Shown here: in pieces, positions 1 to 7,290 of the stretch
Layout of the letters: each line of letters starts with the position of its first letter
Position numbering within the stretch: position 1 is the stretch's first letter
NCBI GenBank assembly: GCA_038199755.1
Contig: JBBPYR010000073.1
Span: forward strand, 1-12,178
Direction of reading: 5' to 3'
Source of the DNA: JBBPYR01 sp038199755
GTDB taxonomy: Bacteria; Chloroflexota; Ktedonobacteria; Ktedonobacterales; Ktedonobacteraceae
Length of the DNA: 12,178 nucleotides
Program-made: the position numbers and the translations under genes
The notes under the pieces: generated by a model
Databases searched by the model: none
Seen by the model: the letters and a program-made list of their open reading frames with translations, nothing else
What the model was told of the DNA's origin: nothing

Positions 1-1266
1 ACATGCGGGTTGCCATGGCTGCACTTGCCACTCTCTGCCCTCCTTTGTGCCTTGCTTATCATAAGTGGTTGCACACTAGCTGGACAAGGACCCCCCACAC
101 CCACAACAACGCCGACGAGCACCAGCAGCATTGCGCCAACTGCGACGCCAGTGGTGCCAACACCAACTGCGTTGACGGATGCCGCGCTGGCAAATGCGCT
201 TGTACATACGATGACACTCGACGAAAAGTTAGGGCAGATGGTGATTGTCGAGTTTTATGGCTCAACAGTGAATAGCGATCTAACGCAGATGATTCAGAGC
301 AAGCAGATTAGCGGCGTGCTTATCGAAAATAAAAATGGCAATGCACAGACGCGTAAGCAGTTGGTGACGCTCAATCAGGGGATGCAAAGCCAGGCTCATC
401 TTCCCCTGTTTATCAGTACTGATTTCGAGGGGGGCGTTGTCAATGAGTTGCGGCAGATCACAGGTGAGCGTCCATCGGATGCTTCGATTGGCGCCACGGG
501 TAATCCACAGGTAGCGTATAACGCGGGTCACAGCGCAGCGGCAGACCTGACATCGTTGGGACTCAATGTGAATTTCATGCCGATTGTTGATGTGCTGACC
601 AATCCTCATAATCCTGGCCTGCCAATGCGTACGTTTGGTGCCGACCCGACGCTTGTGACGAAGATGGGGCGCGCCTATCTGAAAGGCTTGAGCGATGGCG
701 GCGTTGTGGGCTGCCTCAAGCATTTTCCCGGTCTGGGCAGTGCTAATCTGGATCCGCACCTTGCACTACCCACGATGAATCGCAGCCTTGCCACGCTCAA
801 CGCGGTTGATCTGGTGCCCTATCGTACGATGATACAAGAGGGCATTGTGCCAATGGTGATGGTGACACACATCCTCAATCCACAACTGGATGCGAAATTG
901 CCTACCTCGCTCTCTCCTAATGTCGTGACCAAGCTTTTGCGCGACTCGCTCAATTTCCAGGGGGTTATTATCAGCGATACCTTGTGGATGGGTGGCATTA
1001 GCAATACGTATACGCTTGCCCAGGCTGCTGTACTCGCAGTCAAGGCAGGCACCGATCTGCTGCTCGGTCCCCGGAGCTTGGCGGAGACACAGGCAATGCT
1101 ATATGGGCTGCGCCAAGCGGTGATGAGCGGGCAGATTACGCAAGCTCAGATCGATGCGTCGGTGGCGCGTATTCTGGCCCTCAAGCTAAAATATAAGATT
1201 TTGTCACGTGACCAAGCGATAGGGTTGGTGCGCGGCTCACAGACAAGCGAGCAGCGAGGGGTGTAA
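1..1266 (+). CDS. GH3 beta-N-acetylhexosaminidase (NagZ-like) lipoprotein, 5'-partial
   Basis: Family 3 glycoside hydrolase, probably removing beta-linked GlcNAc from cell-wall fragments outside the membrane. Numbering is from a TTG at position 10, but the frame stays open to the window edge. The hydrophobic segment has no basic n-region after that TTG, so the true start is probably upstream. A signal segment ends in an ISGC lipobox (Cys about residue 21), followed by a Thr/Pro/Ser-rich linker to about residue 52, then the TIM-barrel domain. Seen motifs: DFEGG (138-142), KHFPG (237-241), D248 and H250 in the loop that carries the general acid/base Asp-His pair in NagZ, and the probable nucleophile D323 in an ISDTLWMGG motif. 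There is no second GH3 domain, as usual for NagZ-type enzymes. It converges on the next gene with only 2 bp between stops. Substrate is inferred from the family. Confidence 0.88.
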   Translation, partial: TCGLPWLHLPLSALLCALLIISGCTLAGQGPPTPTTTPTSTSSIAPTATPVVPTPTALTDAALANALVHTMTLDEKLGQMVIVEFYGSTVNSDLTQMIQSKQISGVLIENKNGNAQTRKQLVTLNQGMQSQAHLPLFISTDFEGGVVNELRQITGERPSDASIGATGNPQVAYNAGHSAAADLTSLGLNVNFMPIVDVLTNPHNPGLPMRTFGADPTLVTKMGRAYLKGLSDGGVVGCLKHFPGLGSANLDPHLALPTMNRSLATLNAVDLVPYRTMIQEGIVPMVMVTHILNPQLDAKLPTSLSPNVVTKLLRDSLNFQGVIISDTLWMGGISNTYTLAQAAVLAVKAGTDLLLGPRSLAETQAMLYGLRQAVMSGQITQAQIDASVARILALKLKYKILSRDQAIGLVRGSQTSEQRGV

Positions 1267-1268
1267 GT

Positions 1269-1794
1269 TTATTGCTTCCATACTCGAGCGTTAGCAATGG
1301 AGGCATCGAAGGCGGCGGTGTTGCCGAAGGCGCAGACGCCGATTTGTCCCTGCGTATAAGTGCTGTCGGTCGCGCTATCAACATACTGATGGTTGACGTA
1401 GAGGCCAATGGTGTTGCCGTTGGCAACCACGGCTGCCACGTTTGCTACGCCCAAGCCCTTGTTGATGGAGTTGTTACTACCACTTTTGAGAATGGTGTAG
1501 GGCGTTTTTGTGTTCTGGAAGTTGACAGTGTCGATGGCATAATCGCCCTTTTGCCCGATAAGGATTCGTGTAGGGGTCATAACCCTGTTGCGGTGGGCCG
1601 TACTGGTTATAGTTTGTGGCAGGTGCATTATAGGGTGGTAGCGGCGTGGGTGGAGGAGCCCCATAAGGCGTTGCGGCTGGCGACTGTGGGCCTGTGTACT
1701 GATAAGGGGTTTGTGCATATTGGGTCGGCGTGCCACAGCGAGGACAGATGGTTGTGCCTGCTTGAAGCTGTAAGCCACAGATTGTACAAGTCAT
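1269..1794 (-). pseudogene. Broken zinc-ribbon protein with lectin-like C-terminus (internal deletion plus frameshift)
   Basis: Two minus-strand reading frames together look like one decayed gene. It starts at an ATG at 1794 with a strong GGGGGAG Shine-Dalgarno. The first frame encodes an N-terminal zinc ribbon (Cys3, Cys6, Cys17, Cys20), then a Pro/Tyr/Gln-rich linker. The sensible sequence then moves to the +1 frame near 1555-1570 and reads IGQKGDYAID through VNHQYVDSATDSTYTQGQIG, ending at the stop at 1269. That tail resembles the C-terminal half of concanavalin/LamG-like domains found in zinc-ribbon membrane proteins of Ktedonobacteria (from memory). The usual transmembrane helix and the first half of that domain are absent. 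Inference: an internal deletion fused linker to domain and broke the frame. The first frame alone gives a 105-residue product with a nonsense tail. A sequencing error could explain the frameshift but not the missing middle. Confidence 0.6.
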
Positions 1795-1845
1795 GTGCTT
1801 TCTCCCCCACGCTTTGTCTTTGTCGAGTGGAGTATAGCATAGTTA

Positions 1846-1905
1846 CATCGAGAAGAAAAGAGGGCACAGCATGTCGACATGCTGTGCCCTCTTTTCTTCT
1901 CGATG
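1846..1905 (-). terminator. 60-bp perfect palindrome, likely terminator of the transglycosylase gene
   Basis: The two 30-base arms (1846-1875 and 1876-1905) are exact reverse complements with no loop, centred on GTCGAC. It begins 3 bp past the stop of the minus-strand transglycosylase gene and ends about 50 bp before the start of the next minus-strand gene. The outer part of the arm is a pyrimidine run in the minus-strand RNA (CTCTTTTCTTCTCG), which could act as the U-rich part of a terminator. The role is inferred from position and structure. Confidence 0.75.
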
Positions 1906-1908
1906 GTA

Positions 1909-2652
1909 TTACCAGCCCATGATGGTATGGATGTAGTTTTGTGTCTCGGCGGGGAGACAATACATCCAGGAAGCACCACAGCCATAGGTGGCGCGGTTGA
2001 CGGTTCCGGGGCCAGCATTGTAGGCGGCCAGTGCCTTGGCGTAGCTACCATACTGCCATGTGTAGGATGCCATTAAGCGGGCGGCGGCGTGAAGCGATTG
2101 ATAGGGATTGTAGGGGTTGATGCCGAGGCCAGCGGCTGTGCCGGGCATAAATTGCGCGATACCAATCGCACCAGCGTAGGAGACAACATACGGCTGAAAA
2201 CCGCTTTCTTGGTTGATCTGGCGCACAAACAGGTCAGCCGAAATACCAGCGTTAGCAGCTTCCTGACGTGCGACACCAACATAGCCATTCTGGAAGACGA
2301 CCGTTGTACCACCACTCGAAACAGGGGCAGCAGTGCGGGGAATACAGAGGCGCTCACCTGCGTAAATAATGTTGACATTATAAATATGATTGTAGCTGGC
2401 GAGACGCGAAACACTACTTTGGTTGCGAGACGCGATTGCGCCCAGCGTGTCCCCCCACCTAACATAATAGGTGTGATCCGAGGCGCGGCACGGGCCAGCG
2501 GCGAACGTGCTCAAGCCTAGCACTGAGCCACCAACGACACCCGTGGCAACCAGCGCAAGTACGATCAACAGCACGGCATGACGCGTGACATAGCGGAAAA
2601 TGGGGGATGCTGGATGTCCTGCTTTTGTTCCCTGGGGGTGGGTAAACATCAT
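1909..2652 (-). CDS. LysM domain lytic transglycosylase, membrane-anchored
   Basis: A 247-residue peptidoglycan-cleaving enzyme anchored outside the cell. The start is ATG 2652 (a second ATG follows directly), with AAAGGA about 9 bases upstream. A short cytoplasmic N-terminus leads to one transmembrane segment (about 24-53). A LysM peptidoglycan-binding domain follows at about 61-106 (YYVRWGDTL to IYAGERLCIP). The SLT (goose-lysozyme-like) domain runs from about 128 to the C-terminus. Its hallmarks are QINQESGF with the probable catalytic Glu149, GAIGIAQFMPGT (161-172) and ALAAYNAGPG (207-216). The reaction expected for the family is non-hydrolytic cleavage of MurNAc-GlcNAc strands to 1,6-anhydro ends. 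It is divergent from the PHP gene across a 207-bp spacer in which I find no confident promoter. It is followed at once by a 60-bp palindrome. Confidence 0.9.
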   Translation of the reverse strand: MMFTHPQGTKAGHPASPIFRYVTRHAVLLIVLALVATGVVGGSVLGLSTFAAGPCRASDHTYYVRWGDTLGAIASRNQSSVSRLASYNHIYNVNIIYAGERLCIPRTAAPVSSGGTTVVFQNGYVGVARQEAANAGISADLFVRQINQESGFQPYVVSYAGAIGIAQFMPGTAAGLGINPYNPYQSLHAAARLMASYTWQYGSYAKALAAYNAGPGTVNRATYGCGASWMYCLPAETQNYIHTIMGW

Positions 2653-2859
2653 AGAAACGAATCCTTTCCTAGTACTACACTAACGGCTTTTGCTCTCATG
2701 TAACCTTAGCAATGAAGCTATTAGAGAAACCGTCGTATATCTGCATATTTGGATAAAACAGGACTTTTGTATTAGGACGTTTGCTATGAGGTGTGATACC
2801 ATACTAAAGAAAGAGTCATAGAGAAATGCAGTATTGTCCTTAAGCCGGAGGAATGTAAT

Positions 2860-3732
2860 TTGACGCGCTTACTACCCCAATTTGCTGAACTGACCCTAGC
2901 CCCTGACGCTCCCGTTGATTTTCATATGCATACCACCTATAGCGATGGCCGCTGGCCTGCCCAACAACTGGTTGACTACCTCGTGCATGAGGGGTTTCAA
3001 CTGGTGTCCGTGACCGATCATGATCGTGTGGATAAAGTCGCAGAGATACAACATATGGCAGCCGCACAGCAGCTGCCAGTTTTGTCTGGTGTAGAGCTAA
3101 CAACACGTTGGCGCGAGCACATGGCCCACATGCTCTGCTATGGTTTTGACCCGGAGCAAAACGAACTTGGGCCACTAACGGAAAATGTGGTGCGCCTCCA
3201 ATTAGAGAACACACACGAAGTGTATGCGGAATTGCAACGAAGAGGATATACCTTTCCACGACAAGCCGAAATTTTAGCGGAGAATGGCGGCAAGCTCAAT
3301 CGTCCCATCGATAATGCTATCTTGTTGCATCGGCATGGACATGTGCCAGATATGCACACGGCCATGCAGACCATTACTGAAGCGGGTTTTCGTTCAATCA
3401 AAGTAGATATGGCCGAGGCGGTCGAGGCCGCACACCGCAGCGGGGCGGTTTGTCTGATCGCGCATGGTGGGCGGCGCGAACGCAACTTCACCTATTATGA
3501 CACGACAATGCTCGACCAGTTACGCGCCGAGATACCCATTGATGGGCTTGAAGTGTATCATCCCTATCACGACAAGGAAACCGTTCAGACCTACCTGGAC
3601 TATGTCCATAAGCATAATCTTTTATATAGCACAGGCTCTGACTCACACGCCACGACTCAACGCATGCCCACAAAGCATAAAGCAGAGGTGAGCCAAAAGC
3701 TATTGGAGCGCATGGGAGTTTCAATACGCTAA
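2860..3732 (+). CDS. PHP domain metal-dependent phosphoesterase (TrpH/RNase AM-like)
   Basis: A 290-residue soluble PHP-family hydrolase. The start is TTG 2860, chosen because GGAGGAA at 2847-2853 lies 6 bases upstream and the PHP motif begins shortly after. Metal-ligand motifs in order: HMHTTYSDG (22-30), TDHD (52-55), Glu79 in GVELT, His202 in AHGG, and GSDSH (259-263). The residues between about 100 and 185 form the helical insert usual in the TrpH/YciV group. Known relatives remove phosphate from 3',5'-nucleoside bisphosphates or trim short RNA and rRNA 5' ends. Which of these applies here cannot be read from the sequence. It is a single-gene unit, convergent with the PBP gene, with a palindrome starting at the base after its stop. 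Confidence 0.87.
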   Translation: MTRLLPQFAELTLAPDAPVDFHMHTTYSDGRWPAQQLVDYLVHEGFQLVSVTDHDRVDKVAEIQHMAAAQQLPVLSGVELTTRWREHMAHMLCYGFDPEQNELGPLTENVVRLQLENTHEVYAELQRRGYTFPRQAEILAENGGKLNRPIDNAILLHRHGHVPDMHTAMQTITEAGFRSIKVDMAEAVEAAHRSGAVCLIAHGGRRERNFTYYDTTMLDQLRAEIPIDGLEVYHPYHDKETVQTYLDYVHKHNLLYSTGSDSHATTQRMPTKHKAEVSQKLLERMGVSIR

Positions 3733-3784
3733 GCCACCAACAAGACGCCCTTTTCACCAGCGAAAAGGGCGTCTTGTTGGTGGC
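3733..3784. terminator. Bidirectional hairpin terminator between convergent genes
   Basis: A perfect 23-bp stem (3733-3755 with 3762-3784) closes a 6-base loop (ACCAGC). It starts at the base after the PHP stop codon and ends 5 bp before the PBP stop codon, so one element serves both strands. No clear U-run follows in either direction. The arm contains GGGCG and AAAA blocks. Confidence 0.85.
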
Positions 3785-3789
3785 CTAAT

Positions 3790-6108
3790 TTACTGTAGGT
3801 ACAAGTCGCTCGTCACAAGACCACCGTTATTGATGGTCTTCTTGACAACACCACCTGGATTGACAAAATCGCTGACGGGACGCCCCTGCTCTGCAAGTAA
3901 CAGGCTGTCGTGCCAGATGGGGGCGGCACCATCAACGCCAGTGATATTGACCATTGGCGAGTTGTCATTGTTGCCCGCCCAGACGCCCATCACATAATCG
4001 CTAGTGTAACCCACCGTCCAGTTGTCGCGGAAGTCAGTCGAAGTTCCCGTCTTGACAGCAGCCGGACGAATGGTGCCGGGGTTGCCCTGGTAGCAATCCG
4101 TCATGGTATTGCTGTACAGGTAGAGGGAACTGCATTTGCCGAACTCATAGGTACGCGAGGCATTATCGCTGAGCACATTTGTCACCATGAAGGCGACTTG
4201 CTTGCTTAACACGCGCTTGCCAATGGGCTGGAAATGGAAGATCACGCGCCCACTGGTCGCATTGAGAACCGTATCAATGGCATGGTAGGGAACATGCAAG
4301 CCCGCGTTAGCAAAACCACCATACGCAGAGGTTTCGTCGAGTAGGTGAACACCTAGACTACCAAGCACCATGGTATAGTTCGGCACGCCCTGGTAATCCC
4401 CTAAGCCCATATTGACGGCAGTATGAAGGGCTGCGTCCACCCCTGTCTGCATAAGCAGCTTAACCGCAGGAATATTGAACGAGTTTTGTAGGGCGTAACG
4501 GTAGGTAATCAAGCCGTGATAGCGCAAATCGTAGTTTGATGGTCGATAAGCTGGCAGACCACAACACATCTGTACGGTTAAGGGGCCATCGTAGACCGCC
4601 GCGCCGGGGCTAACGCCTTGGCCAAAGGCGGTGGCATAAATGAATGGCTTATAGGATGACCCAGGCTGACGGTAGCCTTGAGTTGCAACATCAAAGTCGC
4701 CTGTCTGGGGATCATTGGGATTGAGGTTACCCAGTAGCACACGAATGTCGCCATTGTGATAGTCGATCAGTACCTCTGCCGCATTCGACATATGGTGAGA
4801 TGCAGCCAGAGCCGAGATGTGCTGCTGTGCAATCTGAAGCACCTTGTTTTGTAGGGGCAAATCTAACGTGGTGGATACGACCAGACCCGCACGCGAGAGA
4901 TCACGTATTTTAACGTGCAAGTCTTTTGCCAGTTCGGTCATGGCATAGGCGGCAAAGTGAGGTGCTAAGCGATTATTAATGGTACCACGATGCAGGAAGT
5001 GGGGCGATTGCACCTCTACGAGGGCCGCGGCCTCCTGAGTATAGTTGATGTAGCCCTGTATGCGCATCTGATGCAAAACATCTTTGACACGGGCAAGGGC
5101 AGCCTGGGGATGTAAGAAGGGATCACGTGCGATAGGCGAACTGGGAATGCCCGCGAGCATCGCCGACTGGGCGATATCGAGTTGTGATGCCGCCGTCGCA
5201 TGAGGACTATCTTTCAGGTTAAAGTAGAGGAAGGCGGCGGCGTCAGCACCATAGGCCTGCTCACCATAATACGTGGTATTGAGATACATGGTGAGAATTT
5301 GCTCTTTTGTATATTGGCGTGTCAATGAGGGTGCCAGAATAATCTCTTGCAGTTTACGAATAGCGGTATCTTGATTGCCCACAATCGCGTTTTTGATAAG
5401 CTGCTGCGTAATGGTGCTACCGCCGGAAACAATGTGTCCGCGTGTCATATCGGAGAGGGTTGCACGTACAATACCCGTAATATCATAGCCGGGGTTCGTG
5501 TAAAAGTATTGGTCTTCAATAGCTATCTCAGCATGGGCCAAGTGCGGCGAAATTTTATTGAGTGGGACACTGGTTTGCAGGCCCTGATCTATCATCTGAT
5601 AAATCAAGGTGCCGTGTGAGTCATAGGCTTTCAAGCTGTCCTGAGGTAAGACATCTTGTAGCGTCGTCACTTCTTGGCTATAACGTTGCTGCGTCGCTTG
5701 CACGGCTGCCGACAAGGTGACAAGCACGCTTGCCGCAACCACCACGAAGATGAGCGCACCAATCGCCATCGGTAGCATGGCCCATTGTGTGGTTAAGCGC
5801 TCAATGGCCGCAAAGCGCATATTGCTTTGGCGCAAATTTTTTCTTTTAAGATGCCGACGGGTACGCCAACCTGTTTGCTGCGTCTTGCGATGTGGTACGG
5901 AATAGTATACTCCTCGCGTGGGATGTGCAGGCATATCAGATAAACGCTGAGCTGCGGCAGCACGGCTATGGGTCGGTAGCTTTGCGGACATGCTCGCAGC
6001 ATTCGTTGTCGCTTTCAATTCTGTGCTTGCTTGCTGGTTGTTCTGCAATTCCGTGGCTGATGTTTCTACTAGCGAAGTATGTTTCTTTGGACGTTGCCCG
6101 ATCTGCAT
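3790..6108 (-). CDS. Class A penicillin-binding protein (bifunctional transglycosylase/transpeptidase)
   Basis: A 772-residue bifunctional peptidoglycan synthase that polymerises lipid II and cross-links the stem peptides. The start is ATG 6108, preceded by AAAGAGGGGG; a TTG seven codons upstream has no ribosome site. A long, basic, Ala/Gln/Thr-rich cytoplasmic N-terminus (1-108) precedes one membrane helix (about 109-136). The GT51 glycosyltransferase domain has AIEDQYFYTNPG with catalytic Glu198, GGSTITQQLIKN (229-240) and the MYLNTTYYG block near 274-282. The transpeptidase domain has SSYK with the acyl-serine Ser484 and Lys487, SFN (543-545) and KTGT (686-689). All core catalytic residues are present. 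The GT51 motif has Asn where many homologues have His. It converges on the PHP gene and its upstream region is an AT-rich gap of over 450 bp. Confidence 0.95.
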   Translation of the reverse strand: MQIGQRPKKHTSLVETSATELQNNQQASTELKATTNAASMSAKLPTHSRAAAAQRLSDMPAHPTRGVYYSVPHRKTQQTGWRTRRHLKRKNLRQSNMRFAAIERLTTQWAMLPMAIGALIFVVVAASVLVTLSAAVQATQQRYSQEVTTLQDVLPQDSLKAYDSHGTLIYQMIDQGLQTSVPLNKISPHLAHAEIAIEDQYFYTNPGYDITGIVRATLSDMTRGHIVSGGSTITQQLIKNAIVGNQDTAIRKLQEIILAPSLTRQYTKEQILTMYLNTTYYGEQAYGADAAAFLYFNLKDSPHATAASQLDIAQSAMLAGIPSSPIARDPFLHPQAALARVKDVLHQMRIQGYINYTQEAAALVEVQSPHFLHRGTINNRLAPHFAAYAMTELAKDLHVKIRDLSRAGLVVSTTLDLPLQNKVLQIAQQHISALAASHHMSNAAEVLIDYHNGDIRVLLGNLNPNDPQTGDFDVATQGYRQPGSSYKPFIYATAFGQGVSPGAAVYDGPLTVQMCCGLPAYRPSNYDLRYHGLITYRYALQNSFNIPAVKLLMQTGVDAALHTAVNMGLGDYQGVPNYTMVLGSLGVHLLDETSAYGGFANAGLHVPYHAIDTVLNATSGRVIFHFQPIGKRVLSKQVAFMVTNVLSDNASRTYEFGKCSSLYLYSNTMTDCYQGNPGTIRPAAVKTGTSTDFRDNWTVGYTSDYVMGVWAGNNDNSPMVNITGVDGAAPIWHDSLLLAEQGRPVSDFVNPGGVVKKTINNGGLVTSDLYLQ

Positions 6109-6110
6109 TG

Positions 6111-6117
6111 CCCCCTC
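6111..6117 (-). promoter_or_regulatory. Shine-Dalgarno that fixes the PBP start
   Basis: GAGGGGG on the minus strand places GAGG 5 bases before ATG 6108. The alternative TTG at 6129 has no purine-rich site upstream, so the seven-codon extension is not supported. Confidence 0.6.
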
Positions 6118-6475
6118 TTTTCTACACAACAGGGTACATATAGCGCACCATCTACCCTACCCTTATTATCATTTCTGCTCAAAGAATGCTTTCTATATAA
6201 TTAGAATGAGATGTACCCATAATTTTGTTAGCAAGATTATTTTTACTCATCAATTAGTGAAGAAAAAGCCTATATTAAGAAAGTACGTCCCTCTCTGCTA
6301 AGAGATTACACACAGCGCGTTCCCTAGGAAATCCTTCCGTATTTAGTAACGTCTTGAGCAAGTTGAAGGTAACGTGTAAGCGGAACCATAAAGCAAAGCT
6401 ATACACAAAAAGCCATATTGGTATATATGTATAAATGGTGGAATGTAAGATAGAAGAGGGGAATGTATTACCTGA

Positions 6476-6505
6476 TTGTGGGCGGTTTAACGTCAAGAAG
6501 ATAAT
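6476..6505 (+). promoter_or_regulatory. Candidate sigma-70-type promoter for the TspO-family gene
   Basis: TTGTGG (6476-6481) and GATAAT (6500-6505) are separated by 18 bases. This is a fair match to the consensus and lies 66 bp before the start codon. GGAG about 10 bases before ATG 6572 would be the ribosome site. The surrounding DNA is AT-rich, so a chance match is quite possible. Confidence 0.3.
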
Positions 6506-6571
6506 CAATGTGTTACATAAAAGAGATCATCAACGGTTTGTCTTGCTACTAGGACTAGGAGAACATACGAC

Positions 6572-7216
6572 ATGTCAACAATTACGACATTCAAAAAGAG
6601 CATCACCGAGAATTTGCCAGCGCAACAAATGGAGTGGCGTTGGTATCATGGAGTTGCTTTTTATGTCCTCGCGCAGCTTATCACTTTTGGACTGGCTGGT
6701 TTGACCAGTGTCGTGAGTGGCAATACTGGGAAAGACTTACGTGAGAACTTGTTCGGCAATGTACCCTATTTCAGATCACTGAAACAATCGGTTGTGACAC
6801 CGCCTTCGTGGGTTTTCGGGCCTGCGTGGACAATCAATAACATCTCGGTCATCTGGGGAACATTGCGGGTATTGAATATGCCCAAAAACGCCGAGGGACG
6901 TAATAGCTATCTGGCTTTACAGGCGGCCTCGTGGCTCAACTTTGTGGTGTTTAACGCGGCATACTTCAGTCTGCGCTCACCTATCAATGCGTTTTTCTTG
7001 ACACTGAGCATGTTTGTGTTGACGATTGCCAGTGGCTTTGTGGCTCTCTTCAAGCTAAAAGATACGAAGGTTGCGCTCTCGCTAGCCACGTTGTTTGCCT
7101 GGCTGTTGGTGGCTCTCACGGCAGCTTCGTTCCAGGCGGCCTGGAACCACGATGATTTATATAATGTTGGCCCCTTTACAGATGCGGACCCGCGCCTCTT
7201 GAAAGAGGCAAAATAA
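6572..7216 (+). CDS. TspO/MBR family membrane protein
   Basis: A 214-residue protein of the tryptophan-rich sensory protein / peripheral benzodiazepine receptor family. The first hydrophobic segment is at about 29-48. The diagnostic block PPSWVFGPAWT lies at about 77-87. Further hydrophobic helices run through the rest of the protein, up to the AWLLVALTAASFQAAWN stretch in the last helix. Five membrane helices fit the family fold. Bacterial TspO proteins bind porphyrins and related tetrapyrroles and act in stress or pigment regulation; the ligand here is unknown. At 214 residues it is longer than typical bacterial members of about 160. The extra length lies in a hydrophilic N-terminus, a longer loop before PPSW and a charged tail. 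The start is ATG 6572 with GGAG upstream. It is a single-gene unit whose stop codon lies inside a 74-bp palindrome. Confidence 0.82.
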   Translation: MSTITTFKKSITENLPAQQMEWRWYHGVAFYVLAQLITFGLAGLTSVVSGNTGKDLRENLFGNVPYFRSLKQSVVTPPSWVFGPAWTINNISVIWGTLRVLNMPKNAEGRNSYLALQAASWLNFVVFNAAYFSLRSPINAFFLTLSMFVLTIASGFVALFKLKDTKVALSLATLFAWLLVALTAASFQAAWNHDDLYNVGPFTDADPRLLKEAK

Positions 7217-7286
7217 AACGGTAGAAGGGCATGAGCAGAGCCAGTTCGTACGAGCTGGCTCTGCTCATGCCCTTCTACCGTTTTAT
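7213..7286. terminator. 74-bp near-perfect palindrome, bidirectional terminator
   Basis: The arms 7213-7249 and 7250-7286 are reverse complements over 37 positions, with a single T/G mismatch (7245 with 7254) that would be a G-U wobble in RNA. There is no loop. The TspO-family stop codon (7214-7216) is within the left arm, and the convergent acyl-CoA synthetase stop is 4 bp beyond the right arm. Both strands leave the stem through a T-rich tract (CCGTTTTAT), as expected for intrinsic termination. Confidence 0.85.
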
Positions 7287-7290
7287 GACC

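Larger units (their letters stand above)
6109..6571. other. AT-rich intergenic region between divergent genes
   Basis: This 463-bp gap separates the minus-strand PBP gene from the plus-strand TspO-family gene. It is visibly richer in A and T than the flanking genes, and no reading frame in it has a credible start, ribosome site or family resemblance. It must hold the promoters of both genes. I found one plausible plus-strand promoter (6476-6505) and no confident minus-strand one. No tRNA, riboswitch-like fold or strong hairpin was recognised. Confidence 0.5.

Noticed and set aside
280..759. A 159-codon minus-strand frame inside the hexosaminidase gene
   Set aside because: It lies wholly antisense to a clear GH3 domain with all its motifs; its sequence has no family features.
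1272..1922. A 216-codon open frame on the plus strand across the zinc-ribbon region
   Set aside because: It runs antisense to the recognisable zinc-ribbon and lectin-like sequence, crosses the 60-bp palindrome, has no good ribosome site and resembles no family.
6275..6508. A 77-codon minus-strand frame in the AT-rich gap with some hydrophobic residues
   Set aside because: It starts at TTG without a ribosome site, and hydrophobic codons are expected by chance in AT-rich DNA.
6435..6704. A possible small gene upstream of and overlapping the TspO-family gene
   Set aside because: It overlaps the clear coding start of the TspO-family protein in another frame, and its product has no recognisable features.
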